Below are positions 30,636-38,729 of a stretch of DNA of 64,000 nt, one piece after another; the first letter of the stretch is position 1; each line of letters opens with the position of its first letter. The DNA is from Luteipulveratus mongoliensis (GTDB lineage Bacteria > Actinomycetota > Actinomycetes > Actinomycetales > Dermatophilaceae). Made by a program: the position numbers and the translations under genes. Location of the stretch: NCBI RefSeq assembly GCF_001190945.1, contig NZ_CP011112.1, positions 4,960,001-5,024,000 on the forward strand, read 5' to 3'. The notes under the pieces are model-generated. The model had not been told where the DNA came from. It saw nothing but the letters and a program-made list of their open reading frames with translations, and did no database searches.

Positions 30636-31094
30636 TCAGGACCGGTCGCCCACCTGCTCGGCGTACCAGGGCGAGGCGACGTGCTCGACGATCTCGCGTA
30701 GCGTCCACACGTCCTGACCGCGCTCACGGTCGAGCTCGTCAGCGCTGCACGCCTGCAGGACCAGGACGTACGTCTGGGTCAGGCGGCGGATGCGCTGCTG
30801 CGCCTCGCGCAGGTCGGCCTCGGTGAAGTGCGCCCAGTCGCTCTCGAGCGTGACGAGACTTGCGCGCCACTCGTCCGGGATCGTCTCCGCCCCGGACAGA
30901 AGCGCCTGAGTCTGCGCGAGGTGGTCGAGAAGATGATCGGCGTAGCGGCGAATTGCCTTGTGCGGCGTATAGATTCGCTCGTTGTCATCGGTCACGAACG
31001 GTCGACCGTCCCAACGGAGCCAGGTCTCAGCCAGCGCGAGCGTCCGGTCGGTGGCGGCGTTGAGGAGTGTTGTTGGATCGGTGCTCTGGGCCAT
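30636..31094 (-). CDS. DinB-like helical protein
   Basis: The protein has 152 residues, all helical. PHKAIRRYADHLLDHLAQ and the C-terminal VWTLREIVEHVASPWYAEQ fit the four-helix DinB/YfiT-like fold, whose metal-binding His residues are at similar positions (DHLLDH, VEHV). Members are often thiol- or metal-dependent enzymes; the function here is unknown. The ATG at 31094 was chosen because the upstream part is unconserved. Confidence 0.65.
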   Translation of the reverse strand: MAQSTDPTTLLNAATDRTLALAETWLRWDGRPFVTDDNERIYTPHKAIRRYADHLLDHLAQTQALLSGAETIPDEWRASLVTLESDWAHFTEADLREAQQRIRRLTQTYVLVLQACSADELDRERGQDVWTLREIVEHVASPWYAEQVGDRS

Positions 31095-31150
31095 GCTCTG
31101 GACCCTAGAAGTCGGACACCTCGACGGCCGTCGACATGTCGCCGTCACGC

Positions 31151-31185
31151 TGGCAGGGCACGCGACGGTGCCGCGTGCCCTGCCA
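31151..31185. terminator. Hairpin downstream of the enoyl-CoA hydratase gene
   Basis: A perfect 13-bp inverted repeat (31151-31163 and 31173-31185) encloses a 9-nt loop. It lies 136 bp beyond the hydratase stop and 57 bp upstream of the DinB-like start, so it probably ends the hydratase message. Confidence 0.65.
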
Positions 31186-31320
31186 TGGTGCGTGCGATCT
31201 GGGGAGGAGGCCCCCCGATCTGCGGGTGGCCTCGAGACCGCACCTCCATGCTGCGGCGTGGCGTGGTCCTCGTTCTATGCGACCGAGGCTCGATCCCGGC
31301 TTCGGTGGTCCTAGGACCAT

Positions 31321-32214
31321 CTAGGGGCGCGGGTCGTCCTGCCACGGGTAGAACGGCGGCATCTCGGTGGCCGTGAACTCCGGCGTCCGCTTGTCGAGGA
31401 ACGCCCGCACGCCTTCCTCGCCGTCGCCGAAGCTGGTGAAGTACATCGCGAGCGAGTCGACGCGGTGCGCCTCGAGCGGGTGGGCCTGAGCGCTGTTGCG
31501 CCACATCATCTGCCGGGTGAGACCGACGCCCACCGCGGAGTGGCCGTCGACGAACCGGTGAGCGAGGGCGTACGCCGCCGGCAACAGCTCGTCGGGTGCG
31601 TGCACCGACCGTACGAGACCGCCCGCCAGCACCTCGTCCGCGGGGAGGATATCGGCGGCGTACGTCCACTCCAGCGCCCGCGAGATGCCGACCAGCCGCG
31701 GCAGGAACCAGGACGAGCACGCCTCAGGCACGATGCCAAGTCGCCCGAATACGAAGCCGATTCGCGCCTTCTCGGAGGCGAGCCGGATGTCGGCTGGGAG
31801 CGTCATGGTGGCGCCGATGCCGACCGCGGCACCGTTGATGGCGGCGATGACCGGCTTCGTGCACGCGTAGATCGCGAGCGAGACTCGGCCGCCGGTGTCG
31901 CGCACCTTCGCCTTGATCTCAGGATCGTCGAGGCGCTCGTGCATGTCCTCGAGCGTCGGCTCGCCATCGATGCCGAGCCCGAAGACGTTGCCCTCGACCG
32001 AGAGGTCCATGCCGGCGCAGAACGCCTTGCCGGCGCCGGTGAGGACGACCGCGCGTGCCTCATAGTCGGTGTTGACCCGCGTGAACGCGTCGACCAGCTC
32101 GTTCGCCATCGTGACGGTGAAGGCGTTGAGCTGGTCCGGACGGTTGAGCGTGATCGTGCAGATGCCGTCGGCCACGGCGTAGTCGAGCGTCTCGTAGGTC
32201 ATGGCCTCGATCAT
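31321..32214 (-). CDS. Enoyl-CoA hydratase/isomerase family protein
   Basis: The protein has 297 residues. The crotonase signature is present: LTGAGKAFCAGMDL (oxyanion-hole strand), IAAINGAAVGIGATMTLPAD (second oxyanion glycine) and GRLGIVPEACSSWFLPRLVG with the catalytic-position Glu. It likely hydrates 2-enoyl-CoA in fatty-acid oxidation; the C-terminal region is longer than in the shortest members. It begins 50 bp from tRNA-Ser(CGA), divergently. Confidence 0.92.
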   Translation of the reverse strand: MIEAMTYETLDYAVADGICTITLNRPDQLNAFTVTMANELVDAFTRVNTDYEARAVVLTGAGKAFCAGMDLSVEGNVFGLGIDGEPTLEDMHERLDDPEIKAKVRDTGGRVSLAIYACTKPVIAAINGAAVGIGATMTLPADIRLASEKARIGFVFGRLGIVPEACSSWFLPRLVGISRALEWTYAADILPADEVLAGGLVRSVHAPDELLPAAYALAHRFVDGHSAVGVGLTRQMMWRNSAQAHPLEAHRVDSLAMYFTSFGDGEEGVRAFLDKRTPEFTATEMPPFYPWQDDPRP

Positions 32215-32263
32215 GACGGGTCCGATTTCGCGAGCGCCGAGGGGCTCGGGTACCCTCGTCGGC

Positions 32264-32353
32264 GGTGGCGTGTCCGAGCGGCCTAAGGAGCACGCCTCGA
32301 AAGCGTGTGTGGGGGCAACTCCACCGTGGGTTCAAATCCCACCGCCACCGCCA
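32264..32353 (+). tRNA. tRNA-Ser (anticodon CGA), at the left junction of the integrated element
   Basis: The 90-nt tRNA includes an encoded CCA. The acceptor stem is GGTGGCG/CGCCACC, the anticodon loop CTCGAAAG gives anticodon CGA, a long type-II variable arm is present, and the T arm has GGTTCAAATCC. A serine recombinase reading frame runs antisense into it, marking it as the boundary of the mobile element. Confidence 0.95.
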
Positions 32354-34085
32354 TGCGAGTTCTACTTGAACCCGCGGAGGAGTTACGTCCGAACGAAGCG
32401 CCCGGACGGCGCGCCACCTCAGAGTGGCGTGGCCCCCGGGCGCTTCGCTTTGAGGTGGCCGCACGCCGTCGTTGAACGTGGCTCGTCTCCTCCTGACCGG
32501 GGCCTCCGGAGGCGGCCGCCTCAAGCAGCTCACCAAACGGCGGACGGGGATCGGCATCCTGTACACCGGCCTCGTCGATCCAGAGCTTGCGATAGAGCGC
32601 GTCGTTGATCAGGCCGCGAACTTCATCGCTCGTGTCGCGATACAGAGTCGATACGTCGCGAAGGAGACCAATGGCTGCGGTCAAGGCTTCCGCTCCGGCA
32701 CGGAGCCGATCGTTGCTCGCAGTCTGTTCAGCCTCCAGACGCGCACGTTCTTCGCGAAGCCGATTGAGTCGCTGCCGGATCTTCTCCTGCGGCAGGCCTT
32801 GCTCGGCCAAGTCGATGAGTCGCTCCTCACGGCCATCGAGCTCACGGAGCTTCTTGGACGCAGCCTTGCGGATCACATCGAGGCCGACTTGCTCTCTATC
32901 CAGCGCGTCTTTGACCTGAGCGTTGATCGACTCGACGAACTCCTCGGTCAGCAGGACTGACTGGTAGTGCCGCTCGATGGCCTGCTCAACGACATGGACG
33001 GGCAGGTAGGGCAGGTCGCACTGCTTGTTCTGCCGACCCATGCAGACGAAGTACGCGTAGGTGCCGCCTCGTCCTGTGACCTCGGTGTAGATGAGCTTGG
33101 ATGCCCGACCCCGTTGGCGGCAGCGATCGCAGTGCAACTGCTTCTTCAGGTAGTGAAAGTGTTTGCGGTCCCGGCGGGTTGGGGCTGAGCGTTGGGCGAT
33201 CACGTCCTGGACCTGGGCGAAGAGCTCGGGTGGCACGAGAGCCTCGTGACGGCCAGGGAAGTGTTCACCCTTGTAGACGACCATGCCCATGTAATACGGA
33301 TCCCGCAGCATGCGATGCCACTTGCTGACTGATGGCGCCACCGGGCTGGGCGACTGTCGACTGGGCAGGGTCGTCAGACCGAGATCACCGATCCGGGCTG
33401 CCAGCTGCTTGATCGAGCAGTCGCCAGTCGCGTACAGCTCGAAGCCCTGGCGGACGAGCGGTCCGCGGACGGGATCGATCGCCACGGCGCTGACCTGGCG
33501 CCCCTCGACGTTCTCCTTGACGTTGACGTAGCCCAGCGCGGCACGTCGAATCGTGCCGCCGAGCTTGGCCTTGTGGGCCAGCTTGCGGGCGATGTCCTGT
33601 CCTTCTGAGGCTGAGCGGTACTGGTTAACGCTGGCCAAGATGCCGCGCGTCATCTGGCCGGTTGGTGAGTCGTCGATGTTCTCGGTTGCGGAGATGAGTT
33701 TCACGCCGACCGAGTCCATCTCCACCATGACCAAAGCGTCGTCGATGCGGTTCCGGTTCAGTCGAGACAGCATGTAGACCATGACGTAGTCGATGTCGCG
33801 GCGCGTTGTGATGCGCTGCATCATCGCCTGGTACTCCGGTCGTCCCTGGACCGACCTGCCAGATCGTCCCAGCTCGACGTACTCCCCCACGATCTGCAAC
33901 CCGAGACTCTGAGCCTTGCGTGTGCAGATCTCACGCTGCGCCGGGATCGACAGCCCTTCGGGGTCGTAGTCGGTGTCGACCTGAGACCGGCTGGAGACGC
34001 GGAGGTAGATGACCGTACGGCCAACCTCACGCCGCTGACTTCCACTGGCTGTCGGGTCCTCGTCGATCTGATGCTGTGCCCTCAT
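32283..34085 (-). CDS. Large serine recombinase (probable element integrase)
   Basis: The protein has 600 residues in the open reading. A resolvase catalytic domain (about 22-165) has the nucleophile Ser31 in YLRVSSRSQ and YMLSRLNRNRID. A Recombinase domain (about 195-310), a zinc ribbon (CDRC and a later Cys pair, about 325-365) and a coiled-coil (about 395-470) follow, the layout of large serine integrases. From about residue 540 the frame runs through a palindromic region and antisense into tRNA-Ser, so the last 60 residues are probably junction sequence. GGAGG precedes the ATG at 34085. Confidence 0.88.
   Translation of the reverse strand: MRAQHQIDEDPTASGSQRREVGRTVIYLRVSSRSQVDTDYDPEGLSIPAQREICTRKAQSLGLQIVGEYVELGRSGRSVQGRPEYQAMMQRITTRRDIDYVMVYMLSRLNRNRIDDALVMVEMDSVGVKLISATENIDDSPTGQMTRGILASVNQYRSASEGQDIARKLAHKAKLGGTIRRAALGYVNVKENVEGRQVSAVAIDPVRGPLVRQGFELYATGDCSIKQLAARIGDLGLTTLPSRQSPSPVAPSVSKWHRMLRDPYYMGMVVYKGEHFPGRHEALVPPELFAQVQDVIAQRSAPTRRDRKHFHYLKKQLHCDRCRQRGRASKLIYTEVTGRGGTYAYFVCMGRQNKQCDLPYLPVHVVEQAIERHYQSVLLTEEFVESINAQVKDALDREQVGLDVIRKAASKKLRELDGREERLIDLAEQGLPQEKIRQRLNRLREERARLEAEQTASNDRLRAGAEALTAAIGLLRDVSTLYRDTSDEVRGLINDALYRKLWIDEAGVQDADPRPPFGELLEAAASGGPGQEETSHVQRRRAATSKRSARGPRHSEVARRPGASFGRNSSAGSSRTRMAVAVGFEPTVELPPHTLSRRAP
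32395..32446. other. Long palindrome next to tRNA-Ser: terminator or attachment-site arms
   Basis: An outer 11-bp inverted repeat (32395-32405 and 32436-32446, GAAGCGCCCGG type) encloses an inner CGCCAC/GTGGCG hairpin. It sits 42 bp after the tRNA. As a hairpin it may end tRNA transcription. As an imperfect 52-bp palindrome it also has the size and symmetry of a serine-integrase att site. Confidence 0.55.
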
Positions 34086-35583
34086 CAATCCCTCCAGGTG
34101 TGATCGGACCGGTTGTCGGCCAACTCATACGGACTTGACGCGCTTTGAGCAGGTTTAGTGGATAGGTGTCTCGTCGTTTCTGAAGTGAGCCCAGGAGCGA
34201 CATCGCCTCTCTCACACGTTCCGACTCTGCCCACAGAACGAGGTACCTCGCCTCTGTTATCGAATCGTCAATTTGACGACCACTTCTGACGCCAACGCAA
34301 CCGAGTAGCCTGATGTTTGCGTGGGTACGAGCGAGCCGAAGAACAGAGAAAGCATTGCTTTCCATGCAGAGCCAGTTAGAATAGAACTCTGGCAAACTCC
34401 AGGTACTTCGCGACGCCCAATCAACAGTGGTCGCGGCGACACGCGGTCCGACGCCTTTTGGATCGTTGACGACCATTTTGACGCCAACGCCACCGCCCAG
34501 TAGCCGCTCGACCTTGTCCAGTGCGGAACTACGCGACGCGGCGTCACTGTGCTGGTAGATCTGCATCGTCGTGCTCACGTTGGCGTGACCGAGGATGGCC
34601 TGCGCATCGCGGGCGGGGACCTGAGCGTCCTTCAGCAGGGTCGCTGTCGTGTGGCGGAGGTCGTGGATCGTGACGTACCTAAGTCCGGCCGCCTTTCGTA
34701 TTCGATGAAAGCGACGCAGAACGCCGTTTGATAGGGCGGGTTTACCATCGCGATTAGTGACGACGGTGCCAAGACCTGTCTGCGGACGCGGCAGCGTTTG
34801 GAGTACCTCACGAATATGCGGCAGCAGCGGCAAGACACGGTCCCCCGACCTCGTCTTGACGGGCTGCAGGGTGAAGCGTCGGCTGGCGTACTGCAGCTGA
34901 CGATGTACATGGATCGTTCGGGCACTGAAGTCAATGTCATCCCACGTGAGGCCAAGTGCTTCGGCATGGCGTAGACCGTAAAAGAGGATGAGGGCGTAGG
35001 CGACATACCAAGGATCGCTGCGAGCTTCGTTCAGAAACCGGAAGGCTTCTTGAGCACTCCATGGCGTCCGCTCCGGCCGATAGTAGGTAGGGAGTTCAGT
35101 CTTTCGCGCGACGTTGCGCCCGATGAACTCATGCCGCTCGGCGTGCCTCAAAAGGGTGATGAGTGTGACTCGCATGTAGTGCACCGTCGGCAGCGTCGCA
35201 CCCTCAGCGAGTCGCGACAGCAGAGCCGCCTGCACATTCTGAACGGTAAGTGTGTCCAGTCGGTATCGCCCGAGGAGCGGCCGGATGTGATTCCGCGCGA
35301 TCAAGGCGTACTGCCGATACGTGTTCGGTTTGCGCGTCTGGGCGACATCTCTCAGCCAGTAGTCGACATACTCGCTCAACAACCAGGTCCGATCAGGAAC
35401 TCGCTCCCCCGCACTGGCACCGGCGATCCGTTCCACGACCTTCTGATACGCCTCGGCTCTGGTCTTGCCGAAGACGGATACCCGCTTGCGAACGCCTGCG
35501 ACGGTAGTCACCCAAACGCGACCCTCGTAACGCCCGTCCTTGCGCTTATAGATCGTGCCTTCACCGTTGGCGTTGCGGCCCAT
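34027..35583 (-). CDS. Tyrosine recombinase (integrase) with unusual C-terminal extension
   Basis: The protein has 518 residues. An AP2-like N-terminus (DGRYEGRVWVTT), a SAM-like core-binding domain (about 65-165) and a catalytic domain carrying Arg in YGLRHAEALGL, HDLRHT, the GHANVSTTMQIY box and nucleophile Tyr343 are present. Typical relatives end 20-40 residues after the Tyr; here 175 follow, encoded in lower-GC DNA (about 34.05-34.45 kb). The extension may be read-through into att or remnant DNA. It overlaps the serine recombinase start by about 60 bp and abuts the excisionase (TGATG). Confidence 0.87.
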   Translation of the reverse strand: MGRNANGEGTIYKRKDGRYEGRVWVTTVAGVRKRVSVFGKTRAEAYQKVVERIAGASAGERVPDRTWLLSEYVDYWLRDVAQTRKPNTYRQYALIARNHIRPLLGRYRLDTLTVQNVQAALLSRLAEGATLPTVHYMRVTLITLLRHAERHEFIGRNVARKTELPTYYRPERTPWSAQEAFRFLNEARSDPWYVAYALILFYGLRHAEALGLTWDDIDFSARTIHVHRQLQYASRRFTLQPVKTRSGDRVLPLLPHIREVLQTLPRPQTGLGTVVTNRDGKPALSNGVLRRFHRIRKAAGLRYVTIHDLRHTTATLLKDAQVPARDAQAILGHANVSTTMQIYQHSDAASRSSALDKVERLLGGGVGVKMVVNDPKGVGPRVAATTVDWASRSTWSLPEFYSNWLCMESNAFSVLRLARTHANIRLLGCVGVRSGRQIDDSITEARYLVLWAESERVREAMSLLGSLQKRRDTYPLNLLKARQVRMSWPTTGPITPGGIDEGTASDRRGPDSQWKSAA

Positions 35584-35837
35584 CAGGCAACCTCCGAGCG
35601 TCTGCGAAGAGCATCCACGAAGGCGTCCAAGTCGACTCGAGGGACGAGCCGACGTCGACCGATCTTCACGGAACCAAGCTCGCGCCCGTTGATAAGTCGA
35701 TAGACCTGCCAGCGGCTGACGCTCAGCAGGCTGCAGACTTCAGCCACCGTCAGGAGCTGCAGCGCAGCGCTCCCCAGGCGACGGCTGAGATCGTCGTCGT
35801 CTCGGCCCGTCGACGGCGTATCCGGCCGGGCGCTCAC
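35583..35837 (-). CDS. Excisionase / MerR-type helix-turn-helix DNA-binding protein
   Basis: The protein has 84 residues. The C-terminal half is the HTH_17 excisionase-like domain: LLTVAEVCSLLSVSRWQVYR, then GSVKIGRRRLVPRVDLDAFV. It has a GTG start overlapping the ImmA-like stop (GTGA) and a stop overlapping the integrase ATG by one base, so it is tightly coupled with both. It probably directs excision together with the tyrosine recombinase. Confidence 0.82.
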   Translation of the reverse strand: MSARPDTPSTGRDDDDLSRRLGSAALQLLTVAEVCSLLSVSRWQVYRLINGRELGSVKIGRRRLVPRVDLDAFVDALRRRSEVA

Positions 35838-36469
35838 CGTGCGCCCCCGGACATCGTGACCGGCCGGAACCCTTGCTCTTGCCAGCTCGGCGTTGAAATC
35901 GGACGCGCACAGCGCTCTCGGGCCAGGCCCGTTCGATCGATGAGGCCCGTCTGCTCCAGGCGAACGCGAACCGCCTGCTGGCTGACATCGAAGTAGGTCG
36001 CGAGTTGGTCGAGCCGCTGGGTCAGATTGCACCAGGCGTGCTTGAGGTCGCGCTTCGGGATCAGAGCGCAGCCAGCGAAGTAGTCGGCGGCGCGCTCGGC
36101 CTCCCAATCGGAGCGGTAAAGTCGCGCGCTCGCGCCGTGGTCGACGATGTGCTTGTACTCGTGCAGCAGCGTGAATCGCTGGCGGACTGGACTGTCGTCC
36201 TGGTTGAGCACGATGATCCAGGACTGCCCATTCCAGTAGCTCAGCCCGCTGGTGGAGAGCGGCTCGTAGACGACCTGGGTGTGCGGGAGATCGACCAAGT
36301 GGTGTTCTTGGACTCCGTCTTGTCCGACGTTGAGGAGCTCGAGTAGCCGACCGGCCTGTCTCTCTGCGAGCTGTTTGGCGCTGTCGAAGTCGAGCTGGTA
36401 GCGCGGTGTCAGTGCGCGCAGGCTCCCCAGTATCGAGGGCGATGAGTTCATGGTTGATGTGATGATCAT
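35834..36469 (-). CDS. ImmA/IrrE-family metallo-endopeptidase
   Basis: The protein has 211 residues. The zinc site HEYKH (HExxH-type, in LLHEYKHIVDHG) is near residue 102, with a further ERAADYFAGCALIPK segment typical of the family. In ICEBs1-like elements such proteases cleave the XRE repressor to trigger excision; here the XRE gene lies just upstream. The start at 36469 follows AGGAGG. It is followed by the excisionase gene with a 4-bp overlap. Confidence 0.88.
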   Translation of the reverse strand: MIITSTMNSSPSILGSLRALTPRYQLDFDSAKQLAERQAGRLLELLNVGQDGVQEHHLVDLPHTQVVYEPLSTSGLSYWNGQSWIIVLNQDDSPVRQRFTLLHEYKHIVDHGASARLYRSDWEAERAADYFAGCALIPKRDLKHAWCNLTQRLDQLATYFDVSQQAVRVRLEQTGLIDRTGLARERCARPISTPSWQEQGFRPVTMSGGAR

Positions 36470-36501
36470 GAGGAGCCTCCTTTCGGGTGTTGTTTTAGTA
36501 G

Positions 36502-36885
36502 TTAGCGTTCGTCTTCGCCGGGCCGAGGTCCCGTGCTTGATGGGTCGATGCCGTACTTCTTGGTGATCGCGGCGATCTCGTGAAGAGCGGTCTCGGGAAG
36601 TGCCGGGTATCGAGTACGCAGGTAGGGCTTCAGGGTGGGGAGCTCATCGGCCTGGTCGTAACCGGCTGCGGCGTACAGGTCAGCCAGGGGAAGGTCGAGC
36701 GTGTCGGCGATCTGTTGGAGCAGGGCCTGGTCGGGCTGCCGACTCTGGCCAGCCTCGATCTTGAAAAGCGTCCCTTTCCCGATGCCGGTCTCGGATTCGA
36801 GTTGGCCATACGAAAGGTCGCGAGATTCACGTGCGTCTCGGATAAGATCTCCGAGAGAGTTGGATGATGATGCTGGTTCGTTCAT
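36502..36885 (-). CDS. XRE-family repressor (ImmR-like)
   Basis: The protein has 127 residues. An N-terminal HTH_3 domain (about 10-65) reads LIRDARESRDLSYGQLESE, then GKGTLFKIEAGQSRQPD. A C-terminal helical part ends in an Asp/Pro-rich tail. Together with the adjacent ImmA-like protease it forms an ImmR/ImmA-type control pair. A palindrome (36918-36935) overlaps its promoter, suggesting autorepression. The ATG at 36885 follows AAGGAA. Confidence 0.88.
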   Translation of the reverse strand: MNEPASSSNSLGDLIRDARESRDLSYGQLESETGIGKGTLFKIEAGQSRQPDQALLQQIADTLDLPLADLYAAAGYDQADELPTLKPYLRTRYPALPETALHEIAAITKKYGIDPSSTGPRPGEDER

Positions 36886-36904
36886 GTGGGAATTCCTTGT
36901 TTTC

Positions 36905-36910
36905 AGTATA
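36905..36910 (-). promoter_or_regulatory. Predicted -10 element of the XRE repressor gene
   Basis: On the minus strand TATACT lies 20 bp upstream of the ATG. A weak -35 (TTTCGA) sits 17 bp upstream and is inside the palindromic operator, so a bound repressor would block the promoter. Confidence 0.5.
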
Positions 36911-36917
36911 TATTCCC

Positions 36918-36935
36918 CGTTTCTATTTCGAAACG
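36918..36935. promoter_or_regulatory. Operator palindrome CGTTTC-N6-GAAACG, copy 1 (repressor promoter)
   Basis: A perfect 6+6 inverted repeat with a 6-bp spacer lies just upstream of the XRE gene. The same arms and spacing recur twice at 44.57-44.62 kb ahead of the conjugation-type operon, so it is probably the element repressor's binding site. Confidence 0.72.
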
Positions 36936-36994
36936 AACTTATACAATTCCACAACACTTTTCCAGTGAACGCCGGCACTATTTCGGGGTTGTGT

Positions 36995-37040
36995 GGGTGG
37001 GAACCAGAGAGGCAAAAATGCCTCGATCTGGTTCCCACCC
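36995..37040. terminator. Long hairpin terminator between the RHH and XRE genes
   Basis: The outer 14-bp arms (36995-37008 and 37027-37040) enclose an inner 6-bp stem with an AAAA-containing loop. It lies 20 bp after the RHH-protein stop (minus strand) and about 60 bp upstream of the XRE operator. Confidence 0.75.
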
Positions 37041-37059
37041 GTGCGGGAGTTGAGCAGCC

Positions 37060-37347
37060 TCAGCTACTCGTACCCTTCCGTGCCGTGGACGGCTTGCTGG
37101 GCGCCTTGGTCGGCGTCGCCAGCAGTGCCTGGATGGCAGCGCGCTGCTCGTCGGCATCGCGAGTGATCTCGTCCTGGAGATCCTTCGCCCTGGCAGCAAC
37201 CGCTGGGTTGGCTGCCATGACCTCGACTTCCTTCTCGATCGCGATGCGGATCGCATCGATGATCGAGATGCCGCTGAGCTTGGCCAGGATGGCCAGGCGA
37301 CCGTGCAGGTCGTTGTCCAGCCGGACGGCCAGTGTCTTGACGGACAT
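37060..37347 (-). CDS. Small ribbon-helix-helix-like DNA-binding protein
   Basis: The protein has 95 residues. The N-terminal TLAVRLDNDLHGRLAILAK and following SIIDAIRIAIEKE are a typical Arc/CopG-type ribbon-helix-helix dimerisation motif. The C-terminal half is charged and helical, ending in a Lys-rich tail. It is probably a regulator of the element, or a plasmid-type copy or segregation regulator. The start at 37347 begins the beta-strand. Confidence 0.7.
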   Translation of the reverse strand: MSVKTLAVRLDNDLHGRLAILAKLSGISIIDAIRIAIEKEVEVMAANPAVAARAKDLQDEITRDADEQRAAIQALLATPTKAPSKPSTARKGTSS

Positions 37348-37379
37348 CTGACTCGTTCTCCTTCCTGAGGGTGTACTCC

Positions 37380-37410
37380 CATCCCTCGCCACGTGGGCGA
37401 GGGATGAACC
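37380..37410. other. Short hairpin upstream of the RHH gene
   Basis: CATCCCTCGCC and GGCGAGGGATG form an 11-bp stem with a 4-nt loop, about 30 bp upstream of the RHH-protein start. It could be a terminator for the small membrane protein message or a regulatory structure in the RHH leader. Confidence 0.4.
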
Positions 37411-37490
37411 ACCGTCCTCGGGGTGGTGCAGCCCTCGACCGGATTGGTCAAGTGGCTGCAGGCTCCCGGGGAATGCGCCAGGAAGTGAGA

Positions 37491-37517
37491 ACCCCGCCGC
37501 AAGTGCTGCGACGGGGT
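37491..37517. terminator. Terminator after the small membrane protein
   Basis: 11-bp arms (37491-37501 and 37507-37517, one G-U pair) with a 5-nt loop lie just 12 bp downstream of the 68-residue protein's stop on the minus strand. Confidence 0.65.
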
Positions 37518-37529
37518 GGGTGGCCTGTG

Positions 37530-37736
37530 CTACTTTCGCCGCGCGGAGCGCAGCAGACCAAAAGCAACCAGGCTTGTCACGCTGAGAAATGTCAGCGTGA
37601 CAATAATCATGGCGGCGTCGCCGTCTGCGATCGCAGGGATGACAGTTTCCTTGGCGTAGATGACAAAACCAATCATCAACAACCCAAAGAGGATCCAAGC
37701 AACCAGAACGACGAACACCATCAGCTTATCTCCCAT
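37530..37736 (-). CDS. Small two-helix membrane protein
   Basis: The protein has 68 residues. Two TM helices (about 4-25, MVFVVLVAWILFGLLMIGFV, and about 40-60) are joined by a short loop with acidic residues. The C-terminus is basic (RSARRK). No family was recognised. It has its own terminator, and the next gene is divergent after about 140 bp of AT-richer DNA that may hold two promoters. Confidence 0.55.
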   Translation of the reverse strand: MGDKLMVFVVLVAWILFGLLMIGFVIYAKETVIPAIADGDAAMIIVTLTFLSVTSLVAFGLLRSARRK

Positions 37737-37876
37737 GGCATTTCCTCACGTTGTGCGCGGGAAGCCACCGGCGATCTTGGCGGCTCTGACCGATCGTGAC
37801 GATCGGTCAGATTTGCCAAGATGTGCTGACTACCCCGAATTAATCATTTTCTTGTTGAATTGTCAAGGAGCAGATT

Positions 37877-38728
37877 ATGGGAACGGTGTTGCTCACGAGC
37901 GCTTTAGGCACCCTTGTCGTCTACACAATCGTGCGAGTCGAACAGCTGATAACGTCTGACTTGTGGATTCAGCATCGCGGAGTGGCGTGGCTGAAGGTGG
38001 CGAAACGCGCGTCGGCGGGCCAATTGCGGGACCCCGAGTACGTCGACCGATTGTTTGAGCGGTTCGGCGGCGGGACAACGCCATGGCTTTTTGTAGGCAT
38101 CAAGTCGTATAGACTTCGCAGGTTGTCGCGGCATCTCGAAGCGAGCGGGGCGTACCGACGAGCCAGAGCTGTGAACCTTTTCCGCACGGTCTTCTGGCAG
38201 TACTACACCTTCCCGTTCCTGGTCGCCATCCTGCTCTGTGCACTGTCGTTGACTGGGCGACACACTGACTCGATTCGCTATCTCATGCTGGCCGAGGCGG
38301 CTTTGCTGATAGTCGGATATATCGCCATTTGCGCCGAATCCGTGTTTGCTTTGCTCCTGTTCGGATCTTGGAGCCCGTGGTATCACCGCTTCCCCAAAGT
38401 GCCGCGGTCCACGAAACAAAACACGAAGGTTGACGAGCTTCAGTTCGCAGGTGGCGCACTCATGCTGCTCGGGTTCGTCGCACTCGTACCGCTGCAACTT
38501 ATTGTCGACAGTCAGTTCGGCGCCCATGCACATGGGAATGGCGTCACCAGGATTAGTGCTCTTGGGTGGGCAGCAAGGGAAGTCATCAATTGGACGTTCA
38601 CGATTGGCGATCCAGTTCCAGTCGTCAATGGGTACGGAACGGTGGCCGACACTGTGTGCGCGCTTACGGCTTTGCTGGGACTCGGCTCGCTGGCTACCTT
38701 GCTCGGCAAGGCAGTCTTTAAGAGCTGA
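37877..38728 (+). CDS. Multi-pass membrane protein, unknown function
   Basis: The protein has 283 residues with about four to five TM segments (N-terminal anchor, two near 110-160, one near 190-210, and a C-terminal one). It has a cytoplasmic loop of basic residues (RRLSRHLEASGAYRRAR). GC content is lower than the chromosome. No family was recognised; it lies between the control region and the anti-restriction operon. AAGGAG precedes the ATG. Confidence 0.6.
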   Translation: MGTVLLTSALGTLVVYTIVRVEQLITSDLWIQHRGVAWLKVAKRASAGQLRDPEYVDRLFERFGGGTTPWLFVGIKSYRLRRLSRHLEASGAYRRARAVNLFRTVFWQYYTFPFLVAILLCALSLTGRHTDSIRYLMLAEAALLIVGYIAICAESVFALLLFGSWSPWYHRFPKVPRSTKQNTKVDELQFAGGALMLLGFVALVPLQLIVDSQFGAHAHGNGVTRISALGWAAREVINWTFTIGDPVPVVNGYGTVADTVCALTALLGLGSLATLLGKAVFKS

Positions 38729-38729
38729 C

